Source: Cyanophora paradoxa (lineage: Eukaryota; Glaucocystophyceae; Cyanophorales; Cyanophoraceae). Taken from it: a stretch of 64,000 nt of DNA. Where the stretch lies: assembly GCA_004431415.1 (NCBI GenBank), contig QPMI01000106.1:287182-351181 (forward strand), in the 5' to 3' direction. Positions within the stretch are counted from its first letter, which is position 1. Every line of letters starts with the position of its first letter. The notes under the pieces are model-generated. The model worked only from the letters and a program-made list of their open reading frames with translations, had not been told where the DNA came from and did not search any database. Of the stretch, positions 55,126 to 64,000 are shown piece after piece. The position numbers and the translations under genes are program-made.

Positions 55126-57277
55126 AAGGGGCGGCGAGAGAGCTCAGCCGGGGCCCCTCTCGCGAAAGCTTTGGGCGCGCGCGCCTTTGGCTCTCGGTAG
55201 GCCGCCACGGACGACCCCCGGTTCGACCGCGAGGCTGCCCCGCCCGGGGCTCGGCGGGGGTACGAGCAGAGAGGGCGGGGGTTGGGGGTACAGCGCACGA
55301 TCGTACTTGTCGTCACCGCACTCGCCAACGGCCCACAGGATCAGCGGTGCGCCGTCCGCCGACACGGTACCCCTGCGCCGGCCGGCCGGACCCCCGGCGC
55401 GGTCAGACGGGGGAGGAGGCGCGCGGCGAGGAAGCGCGCGGGGGCCGGGGGCGCACAGGATGGGGTCGGCGGCGAGCAGAGGGTCGAGCAGGTCGATGCG
55501 GCGCGAGACGGGCTCCGCAAAGGCAGGCGCCGCCCCGCCCGCCTGAGTCGCCCCGCCCACCCAGAAGTACCGCTGCCGAGCGCCGTGAGCTAGGGGGGGG
55601 GAGCGGGCGGGGGTACGGCGCACGTCGTACTGGAGCATGGTCCAGAGCTCGAGGGGGCCGGCGGCGAGCTTGCGGGGCGCGTTGTGCATCGACGAGGCCG
55701 CGTCGTCGAGGGGGATCTGAAAGGGGGGTAAGGGGGCGCGGAGGGGGGGATACAACGGCCTCCGTGCGCACGGAGAGGCCGGAGGAGGCGAGGGCGGCCT
55801 GGATGGAGGCGGGGCAGGCGAGGAGGCCTGCCTGGGCCGAGCCCGTGCACAGCGCCGCCGCCTCGGCCGTCGTCAGCGCGAAGATCCGCACCACGCTCCC
55901 TGCGAACGAAGTCATATGAGGGAAGTCGAGGGGGGGAAGAAGAGGAGGGGAAGGAGGGCGCACGGGAGGCGGGGGGCAGGACGCCCACGAACTGGATGGA
56001 GTCACCCGTGCCGGAGGCGCCGACGACGCTCGCGGCGTTGAGCTCGGACGACTCGTCGGCCTGCGCGCGCGGGGAGCGGCCGGGACGGTGGGCTGATAGC
56101 CGGTGAGGAGCTAGCTAGCTAGCAGGGCGCACGAGGCTGGAGGCGAGGGGGAGGGAGAGGAGGAGGGCGGGCGAGTTGCCCGAAGGGACGTCCCCCTCGT
56201 ACGAGCCGGCGACCTGCGCCGCCGTCCGCTCCGTCGCCCACACGCGCACGTCTGCGGCGGGCGCGGCCTCAGCGGCGGCGGCGGCGGCGGCGGCCGCGGG
56301 CGCGGAGCCGCGGACGGACCCGCGAGGCGGGCGCCGGCGAGGAGGGGGAGGGTGGAGAGGGCCCCGGCGCCGAGGAGGCCCCAGGGCGGGCCACGGGGGT
56401 ACGGGGGGGCAAGCGAACTCCTCCCGCTGCGTCCCGTTGAGGAACAGGCGGCAGGTCGCCTGAGACGCGGTCCGGCCGGTGGCCGACACGGTCACCGCCA
56501 CGTGGTGCCACGCCCCCGCCTGCCGGCCGGCCGTGAGGCGGGCCCGGGGCGCGCGCGGGCGAGCGAGGGCGTCCGCGGGGGCGGGGCCCGCGCACAGAGA
56601 GCGGCGTGGCGAAGTCGAGAACCGACTCCTGATTCGCGCGAAAGTTGTTCCCAAACGTCAGAAAGGACCCTGCGGGCGCGGGCGCGCGCGGATCGGGAGG
56701 GCGTGTGAGAACCATCCGACGGATGGCGCGCCTGCGCCGGCACATTCGCACCTGCTGATGTGGACGACCGGAAAGAGAGGTAGACCGCATAGGGCGGCGC
56801 GCTGTTGGATTCGGTGCGCTCGCTTGCCGCGGCGTGCATCTCGAACAGGCGGTAGGTGCCATTCAAGGGAGCGTCAAATGCGATCCTGCGGGCCGCGCGC
56901 AGGGCGGAGGGCTCAGAAAAGCATCTCCAACAGCCCCCACCCCACGCCGCACACCAGAGCTCAGCCGTGAATGCATCGCCTGTCTGAGTTGGCTTCTGCA
57001 GGCGCAAGAATCCGTTCGCGGGACTGGGGAAGCTCGCCGCTGCGCTCGGTCGCTCACAACAGTATCAGCGATGCCCCCCCTCATCATACACACCGTAGCC
57101 GCGCGGCGGGAGGCCCGCCAGTGCGGGATACGGGCCCACGACCCCCCCGGCTGACGCGCGCTGGGCCAGTGCCACGAGTAGCTGGAGGAGCACGAACGCT
57201 GCCGGCACTCCTAACAACGCTCTTTGCGGTGCTGCCGGGCTCCAGGCGCGCCGATTCGCGTGGGATCGTCGCGGCAT
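52619..57277 (-). CDS. Type I membrane protein with LamG-like N-terminal region
   Basis: About 18 exons. The start MPRRSHANRRAWSPAAPQRA is followed by a signal-type stretch (VPAAFVLLQLLVALAQRASA). Next 56,995-56,752 (FDAPLNGTYRLFEMHAAASE), 56,669-56,596 (FGNNFRANQESVLDFATPLS) and 56,519 on (AWHHVAVTVSATGR, LFLNGTQREEF, DVRVWATERTAAQVAG) form a LamG/jellyroll-like domain. Then comes the region shared with the + gene at 58.5 kb: VRIFALTTAEAAALCTG, RYFWVGGATQAGG, PSDVGTEVVPFVNDARITLR, SDLERYKA, KFRFYAHVNVSQT and SIRYDIYPITIDKNLMEAS. A transmembrane helix (GAVAIIAGATGAAVGAVLIA) with RHRHRRMNG after it precedes a tail of about 110 residues. Introns are C-rich on the sense strand. Probably a surface receptor or adhesin; ligand unknown. 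Exon 1 may end at 57,092 (phase 0) or at 57,058 if a G run is one base too long. Confidence 0.75.
55092..55123. repeat. Run of 32 G
   Basis: Uninterrupted G on the + strand, i.e. C on the sense strand of the minus-strand receptor gene, in the intron before the exon encoding IFATGVAADIGRIACR. Length in the real genome is uncertain because such runs are hard to sequence. Confidence 0.85.
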
Positions 57278-58531
57278 GGCTCCGAAGTCGACGAACGCGG
57301 CCCCGCGGGGCCGGGCAGCCGGTGCCGTCCAGCAGCCGCCGTCCGGGCTCACACACTCTGCTCCGATCCCTGCACCTGCTTCCTTCCTGCTTCCTGCCTC
57401 CCTGCTTCCGATGAAGGCTGGAGAAGGCGTTCACGCGGGGGTACGCGCGCAACGTCTGCGTACATGTTCTCCGAAATCCGGATCCGGATTTCTAGGCCGG
57501 ATCCCGATGCTGCGCATGCGCAGCCTTCGAACAGTCCAGCCGGTGATCATGATTCGGCGCGAGTTCGGAGATAAGGCTGAAGAAGACCACTGCGAACACA
57601 CGATTCGGAAGCTCCGGCCTGGAAAAAAATAGCCAAAACAGTAACAAAAAAGCAGAACATGAAGCCGTTGTGACGGTCGTAATTGAGTTTTGGCGTCCCC
57701 CGAATATTCCAGATCAGCATGATCGCCAAGTTGACGCCAACCAGAATCGCTATAGAAACCTCCAGATCTTTTTCGAAAGCCTGATCATGACGAGAAGCTC
57801 CCGTCCTCTGGACCGCTCATGTTCATCCTCCGAGCGGAGCTTTTATTATATGCGTTTTAAATTTAAAGCTTCTGTTTGTGAAATAAAAATTAATCGCTTC
57901 GTCCGAATGGAATATATACGTACACACGTCAAACTTAAAGGATAAATTTCTACACGCGCAACGATATGTAGAAATAAAATTGCAATGCGCCCTCTCCTGC
58001 TGGGTACGCAAGTCGGTGACGAGAAGCCTATAGCTTGCGCAGGGCCGCAGGCTAGCTAGCGATCGGAGGATTCGGAGCGCTGGATGTCTGCAACTTGGTA
58101 AGTTAGCTGCAGCAGCTCGCCGGTGCGCGCCAACTCGGGCTCGCCGTTAAGTCGGACGCCTACGGTCCTAGCTAGACTCCTAGTGCTTCGCGGCGACATC
58201 AGCAGGGAATCGCCGGGGATCCTCCGATCCAGGCCTGCGTTGGTGGTCTAGCTAGTTCTTTCCGGCCGAGTCGTCAGCAGCAGCAGCACGAGCTCGAGTG
58301 GCGGAGTCGGCGCGCGTCAAAACAGCAGCAGCGCGGCGTGCGGTCAGACTCCCCCGTCGCACGCATGGTGCGCGCCGCAGACCCCAAAAATTTTGAACGC
58401 GCCCTGGGGTTTGCGTTTCACCGCTCTCGGAGGCCTAGGGTTCAACTTCTAGGCCGCGGACGCGGGGTCTGACGGCCCGGGCGCCCGGCGCGGCTCCGTC
58501 CGCTGACGTCTCTGGCGCGCAGTCCGGCACC
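57278..58531. promoter_or_regulatory. Divergent promoter region of the two receptor genes
   Basis: 1.25 kb between the start codons of the head-to-head genes. Its middle (57,600-57,980) is the most AT-rich part of the right half of the window. 58,495-58,522 (ctgacgtctctggcgcgcag) looks like the end of a 5' UTR intron, nine bases before the ATG at 58,532. ccggatccggatttctagg and gctgcgcatgcgcagc at 57,477-57,525 are palindromic. No clear TATA box. Confidence 0.5.
57559..57800 (-). CDS. Possible membrane-protein exon, two hydrophobic stretches
   Basis: The minus-strand frame reads AFEKDLEVSIAILVGVNLAI, MLIWNIRGTPKLNYDRHNGF and MFCFFVTVLAIFF. Two hydrophobic segments flank a short polar loop. 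After tttttccag near 57,626 another frame gives LPNRVFAVVFFSLISEL, which could be a next exon if gttactgttttggc begins a very short intron. No start codon or further exons found, so this may be a gene relic within the divergent promoter region. Confidence 0.3.
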
Positions 58532-61500
58532 ATGAAGCGCGCCTTCGTGCTCGCCGTCTTCCTCGCGGCCATCTGTGTCGCACCCACGCACGGGTCGAAT
58601 GCTGATCTGGCCAAGGCGTGTTCGGAGGCTCAGGCAGTCACGCTCCAGTCCTCCTCAACGCCGATGACGTACACATTCCAAACCAACAAAGCTGACAACC
58701 AGGGTGTCTTCAACCCGCCGAATTCCATCGACGCCGCGACTACTTGCAGCGAGGGTTGGTTCAAGATCACTCCTCAGTTCACCGGGTATGCTGCAGCTGT
58801 GCTGGGCCCTAGGTCTCGCTGTGCGCGCTCTGAATTCAGCTCCCCAGGAAAATCGCTCTTGGGACGTGCCAGTCTGCTCAGAACTTCGACACGAGGCTCG
58901 TCGTGTTCCCGAACACTGTCACTGCCTGCCCCACCGGCTCCTCCGCTGTCACCGGCGTGCTGATCGCGGGTCAGATTTGAAACTATCCTTTCATCTGCCG
59001 GGTTTACCGATGCCGCTCGCGCAGATGACGGCTGCGGCACTGGCACTCCTGGTCGCCAGGGCACGCTCAGCGACATCGCCGTCGAGTCGGGCAAGCCGTT
59101 CTACGTCGCGGTCGACGGGAACAAGGCATCCGGCGACGGTGAGCTTTGTCTAATAGATTCTAATTATAAAAGAACAGGCTTGCAATTTTCTAGGTCTAAT
59201 AGATTCTGTGATCAGGGAACTGCTACGGAGAGTTCAAGCTTTCCGTGACGGTCACGGATGGTGGCGCGCCCGCGACCCCTGGACCCGGCGTCCAGGCGGT
59301 GACGCCGCAGCCTGGGCCCAAGGTCAACAGCTTCGCCTCGACCCCTGGCACGTTCCAGTACCCCGATGGTGTCCCTCTCACCATCTCCAACATCGCTGTT
59401 GAGGGCACCGCCACGGCGACCTACGTGCGCGATTCCCTGTCCGTCTGCCTCCCCAAATTGAAGCCTAACTGCAATTATCGCAGTTTGTGTTGACCACGAC
59501 CCTTCAAGGCACCGTGCCGGATCAGTCGCTCTGCCCGACTTCGGTGCCGTCTCCGCTGACGTCACTGTGCGGTGGGACCTGCACCACCGGCCCTGCTCCT
59601 GCTGGCTACACGTTCACCGCCACCTACCCGTACGGCCTCTGCCCTGGTGCGTATTACATCATGATCATCGGATGCGTCGGCACTCCGCTCACTTTTGTGA
59701 TCATGATCACATGAACGTCGCAGGCGCCACCTATCAGGTGTCGCTCAAGGCCTGCAACGCTGACGGCTGCGGCGCCGAGGCGACCAACACGGTCACGCCC
59801 GATGCGGTCGCGGTTTCCTTCGCCGGCCGCAAGGTCTTCAAGTTCTACACCCTGCCGATCGCGGAGGCCGACGGCCTCTGCACCGCCTCGGGCGTCACCG
59901 GCCGCGCCGACTGCCCGGCGTCGATTCGCCGCGCGATGACCGCCTCCGGCTTCGTGGTCAGTGAAACTCGATTCTTTCCCCTGCGATCCGGCATCTCATC
60001 ACGCTTCGCCGCTCGCAGATTCCCGTCGACAACGCCCAGGATGCGGCTGAGTCGTCCCCCAACGTTGCGACCGGCTCGCTCCACAAGCGCAACCGCGTCG
60101 TGGGCGCCACCCCCAACGCGGCGAACTCCGGCATCTGGACCCGCCTGGACTACAACGTGCGTCGGCATTTTGCTTCAAAAACTGTCAATAATTATAATAT
60201 GCTGACTTCGACGATTTCGAACTCCAGCGGTACCTCTACATCGGCATGACGAGCTCGACTCCGCTGGCGAACGGACCCGCCGACGATGGCTTCGTGATGA
60301 AGGTCGACCTCAACGACTTCTCGTACGCCTACACTTCGTCCAAGGACGCCGCGCGGTTCGGCTCGATCGTCGTGAGGGACGCGGCCGGGGCCGAGGTCAT
60401 TGTGTTCCTGGTTGGCGCCTGCGACATCACCGTCAACGTTGACCGTGAGCGCTGTTTGTAGTTCTGAACGGTGTATATTTTCCTGACTCCATCTTGCAGC
60501 GACCAGCGATGATCGCGGCGTTGTTTCGCCCTTCTTCAAGCGCGTCCTTGTTCCGAGGATCTTCACCACCGGCAACGTCGCTTACATGGGCAAGATCCGT
60601 TGCCTTCGCGTCATGCCGAACGCTGGCCAGCTTCTCACCCCGTCGGACGTCAACACCGAGGTCGTCCCGGTCGTCAACGACGCTCTCATCACCCTCCGGA
60701 ACCGGTTCGTTGCAGACGATCTAATCATGAGGCCCGCCGCTCCGCCATTCTCATCTGAAGTTATTTCGCTGCCCGCAGCATCAACGTGCAGAACCAGGCT
60801 ACTGCGCCGGACGGCTACACCGTGAACACCAACTGGGGCGCCGGCGTCAAGATGGAGATCGGCATCATCGCCGAGAACCGCATGAGTTTCGTGAACGGCG
60901 CCCCCTCGACGACTCTCGTCGGCGGCGTACAGTACGCCAGCGACCTCGAGCGCTACAAGACCCTCTACAACACTCTCGACACTTCGGCCCCTGCTGGCCA
61001 GAACCCGACCAATGTCATCTGGAAGAACAGCTGCTACAAGACCGTGCGGCCTTTATTTTGTATTTATAATTAGTCTAGCGCGTCTGAGCTTGAAATTTGA
61101 CGTTTTTGTGCTCTCTCAGATCGACTACGCCACGGCGGACCAGGGCCTGTTCAAGAACTGGGTGTTCAACGAGGGCGACCTCAGCACCTCCGATCGGGTG
61201 GCCGACGCCAACGGCCGGGACCAGGGCGACGTCGCCGGCCGCTGCATGTTCCGCATGGGCACCGACCAGACCAAGTTCAAGTTCTACGCCCACGTCAACA
61301 TCTCCCAGATTGTGAGCGAACGTTATGGAGAATATTTCAATATTGTCTGACATTTAGACAGGACGGCCTCGGCCTCGCCCGCACCATCCGCTACGACATT
61401 TACCCCGTCACCATCGACAAGGTCCTTCAGGTGGCCTCGATCACCTACCAGGCGGACGCCCTCACCTCCACGTCGTCCGACGTTCGTCTTCAATTTTCCT

Positions 61501-62619
61501 GCCCTCCTTCGACTTTGAAAGCCTTGCGCTGATCGCCGTGTTTGTCGGCAGGTCGAGAAAGTGTCGAACACGCCCGTCACCCTGACGCCCGTGACCCCCG
61601 CCAGCTGGGTTGTTGACCCCGCGTACCTCACCTTCGAGCACCGCGCGGCCGTCCAGAGCGCGGCGTACTCCACCTCCGTGAGCGCACTTCTTTCGTATAT
61701 CGGCACTGTCTCTCCGGCTGACATGTACACGCCCGCGTGCGCAGCTGAACATCAAGCTCGAGAAGGTCTTCATCAGCTCCAACCCCGCCGGCCTCAGCGC
61801 CCAGGAGCTCAAGGTCACCCAAGGCTCCGGCTCCAGCTACGCGGCAGGCTTCGCCACCGTCGCGACCAGCTCGATCTGGGACGCCGCCAACCCGTACGGT
61901 GAGCTCTGCGGACGCGCAGCTGCGCTCGAGCTCGTCGCCAGGCCGAGGCCAAGGCTCACGGGCGCTGCTCCGCAGGCTCTGCCAGCTGGTACATCGATTC
62001 GTCGAGCACCACTCCGACCTCCGGCATGACCACGATGGTCAAGGGCGTCCTCCGCCGGTGCGCCGCCGCCGCCGCCGCCGATCTCTCGTTCCGAGTTCCA
62101 ATGTCGAGCATCCGTTGACCTTGCTTGCGTTATTCGCGCAGCGACCTGCTCTCGGCGGCGCCGTACCAGATCCGCATGGTGTTCCGCGCCAGCCTCGTCG
62201 GCTTTGCGCCGCCGGCCCGCCGCGGCCTGCTTTCGCGTGCCCGCGACCTTCTCCAGGCGAACCCCGCCACCTGGCAGTGGGAGGTGGTCGCGCAGGCCAA
62301 CTTCGCCGGCACCCGCCCCGCGGGCAGCGCCGCCGGCGCCGTCGCTGCCGGCGCCTCGTCGGCCGGCCTCACGACCGGCGCCATCGTCGGCATCGCCGTC
62401 GGCTGCGGCATGGCGGCCGTCCTCGGCGTCGTGATCGCCGCCGTCATCGTCGCCCGCAAGCGCCGCGGCGGCGGCTCCGGCGCCGGCGCCCGCCCCGGCT
62501 CGGCCGACCGGTACCGCGTCGCCCCCGTCGCCCCGGCCCCGGCCACCACCACCACCGTCGCCGTCAAGCCCTCGACGCCCCCGGCGCCATCGGCCGCCCC
62601 GGCCACCCTCGCCAACTAG
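58532..62619 (+). CDS. Type I membrane protein with PPC-like and Fn3-like domains
   Basis: Sixteen exons, all junctions in phase (3,072 nt, 1,023 residues plus stop): 58,532-58,785; 58,848-58,969; 59,025-59,138; 59,216-59,424; 59,484-59,646; 59,724-59,956; 60,019-60,156; 60,228-60,444; 60,500-60,704; 60,779-61,043; 61,120-61,311; 61,362-61,481; 61,552-61,677; 61,745-61,898; 61,976-62,057; 62,142-62,619. Signal peptide MKRAFVLAVFLAAICVAPTH. Residues about 80-180 resemble the PPC fold (CQSAQNFDTRLVVF, DDGCG, FYVAVDGNKASG), about 200-310 an Fn3-like domain (YQVSLKACNADGCG). Residues about 310-790 are the region shared with the minus-strand paralogue (IRYDIYPVTIDK, KFKFYAHVNISQI). The helix IVGIAVGCGMAAVLGVVIAA (about 946-970) and KRRGGG stop-transfer precede a short Pro/Ala tail. 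Introns are 50-84 nt. Likely a surface protein; ligand unknown. Confidence 0.9.
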
Positions 62620-63465
62620 GCGCGGGGCTTCGAATGCGTTTCCGATCATGATATACGCAATGTCACGATCACTTTCAGTCCGCTGTTACGAGATAGTTCC
62701 GCCTGCGCCTAGGTTTTCTGTACCGCCGCCTATCCATCGATATACTACTTGTTGCGTCGCGCGCGCGTTCGCATTGCTTAAATAGTGGTTAGGTGCGCCC
62801 TTGTAAGGTGTCTAGCGCTAGCTTTAGTGCTGCACCGAGCACTCGCTCGCCTCGCATTTTGAACCTCAAAAATTAAATGTATGTAGATCTAGGTCTGAAT
62901 TTATGTTAAATGAAAAATCATGCGTTAATCGAATTCCATTCAACGTCAACGTGTGTGCGGCATATATATATAATGCCGGCATTGCCAGGTTAACGTTGGG
63001 GCTGGCGGGGGCCGCGGCCCGCGGGGCGCCGGGGCGGCGCGCGGCGCGGGGCCTCAGGGGCCAGGGCCTGGGCCCTGGGGGCTGGGAGCCTGGGGCCTGG
63101 GCCGCCTGGTCTCGCGCCGACTCGCGGTCCTCCGGAGTCCGGAATCCGGATCCGTCGGACCTCGAGTCCGGCGCCGGGCCGCCGGCGCCGCGGCCGGCCC
63201 TGCTGCGCATGCGCCTGCGCATATGCATGCAGCTGGAATCTGAATTCGAATTGAAGCATATGCATGGATTCGAAGCCGTGTACGGTACCCCGCCGCTGGT
63301 GAAAGCCTCCGATCCTTTTTTTTGTCGAGCTTCGTGCATGGCCATGCCGCGCCTGGTCGGCGCGGTGGTCGCCCATAGCTAGCTGGCGGCGGCTTTCGCA
63401 TCGACATCGCGCTCCGGCTTTCGCCCCTTTTCTTCAGCTGTCGACGTCTTCCGAAGTTCGCGACG
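62620..63465. other. Intergenic region
   Basis: 3' flank of the receptor gene and promoter side of the next gene. 62,870-62,980 is AT-rich with gcatatatatataatgccggc; 63,000-63,200 is GC-rich with gagtccggaatccggatccg-type palindromes. No gene seen. Confidence 0.5.
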
Positions 63466-64000
63466 ATGAGCCGTGTGAACCGTGGCGCGGCCGGCTCAGG
63501 CGGCCCTTATCTCAGCAAGTTCGACCCCTATCTCAAGTACCGCTTTGACGGTGCGCACGCGCGCGCGGGGTTAACGCTCTAGAATCTCTATCTGCGCTAA
63601 TATAAGCGCTAGCGGGGGCCTTGGGCTCCCGTGGGCTCAGCGGGCATGTGTGCGAATAGTATGGGCGTGCACGTACGCGTGCACGCGTACTACGGTACCG
63701 CCGCGGCTGACCGGTCAGAGATGTACATGCGCAGGCGACGTGCCGCGCGGGACCTGGGCGCAAGGAGACTTCGCCAGCGGATCCTACTATTACATCCCCG
63801 ATGACCCGAGCATTCCGCCGTGCGTGCATCCGACGCGCCCGATGGCCGCTGCCACGCTGGCAATCGATAATGACATAAGCGAGCGCCGCGGCGCTGCGCC
63901 GGCTCGCGATCGTTCCTCGAATTCGTATATATACGTACGTACGTCGACGCTAACGTTAACGCCGGCGCCGGCGCCGTCGCTCTCGCAGGGTCGAAGTGCC
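63466..64000 (+). CDS. 5' end of an unidentified gene, cut by the window edge
   Basis: Exon 1 is 63,466-63,550 (MSRVNRGAAGSGGPYLSKFD then PYLKYRFDG), exon 2 63,735-63,819 (DVPRGTWAQGDFASGSYYYI then PDDPSIPP), exon 3 starts at 63,989 (VEVP...) after tctcgcag. All three junctions agree in phase, donors are gtgcgc and gtgcgt, acceptors gcag. The first intron contains gtgcacgtacgcgtgcacgc, the second (tacgta) and (ggcgcc) strings. The peptide is not one I recognise; the rest lies outside the window. Confidence 0.65.

Overview
The window looks like nuclear DNA of a GC-rich microbial eukaryote (alga or other protist; I cannot place it further). Three recoverable genes keep phase across many short spliceosomal introns (about 31-85 nt, GT...AG, many with GTGCG or GTGAG donors). 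The proteins have eukaryotic architectures (F-box/leucine-rich, Ulp1/SENP protease, type I receptors with LamG-like, PPC-like and Fn3-like modules). There are no operons, Shine-Dalgarno sites or rRNA. Most long open frames are GC-driven shadows and were left out.

Layout. 1-12.8 kb: a WD40-like/coiled-coil gene on + (1.37-5.4 kb); an imperfect inverted repeat (arms about 4.4-7.8 and 8.9-10.8 kb), one arm interrupted by a 1.56-kb retroposon-like insertion; then on - a gene whose N-terminus is a Ulp1/SENP-type cysteine protease (11.26-12.79 kb), probably continuing into a coiled-coil tail at 9.76-10.8 kb. 13.4-20.2 kb: a dispersed repeat (called R1 here) and an unidentified multi-exon gene family (called G) whose introns are almost pure C on the sense strand. 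20.9-39.75 kb: a 9.4-kb direct tandem duplication (junction at 30,311/30,312), each unit holding a WD40-like/coiled-coil gene on -, R1, and G modules on +. The junction cuts a coding exon, so only the first copy keeps its own C-terminus. 39.75-47.2 kb: intergenic DNA full of short palindromes, a 50-bp minisatellite and a small acidic/alanine-rich gene on -. 47.3-50.0 kb: a seven-exon F-box/LRR-like gene on -, with a partial R1 upstream. 52.6-62.6 kb: two paralogous type I membrane proteins, head to head; the + gene was resolved completely (16 exons, 1,023 codons plus stop). 63.47 kb to the end: the first exons of another + gene.

Two themes stand out. First, paralogous copies differ by inserted palindromic hexamers of one form: a trinucleotide X becomes X, its reverse complement, X again. 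I found nine cases, one iterated twice. The same rule, repeated, would produce the period-6 palindromic arrays found across the intergenic DNA. Second, three unrelated N-terminal domains (WD40-like, Ulp1 protease, F-box/LRR) sit on similar proline/alanine linkers, alanine-rich coiled coils and basic tails, and each of these genes has R1 just upstream in the same relative orientation. This suggests a modular nuclear gene family spreading by segmental duplication.
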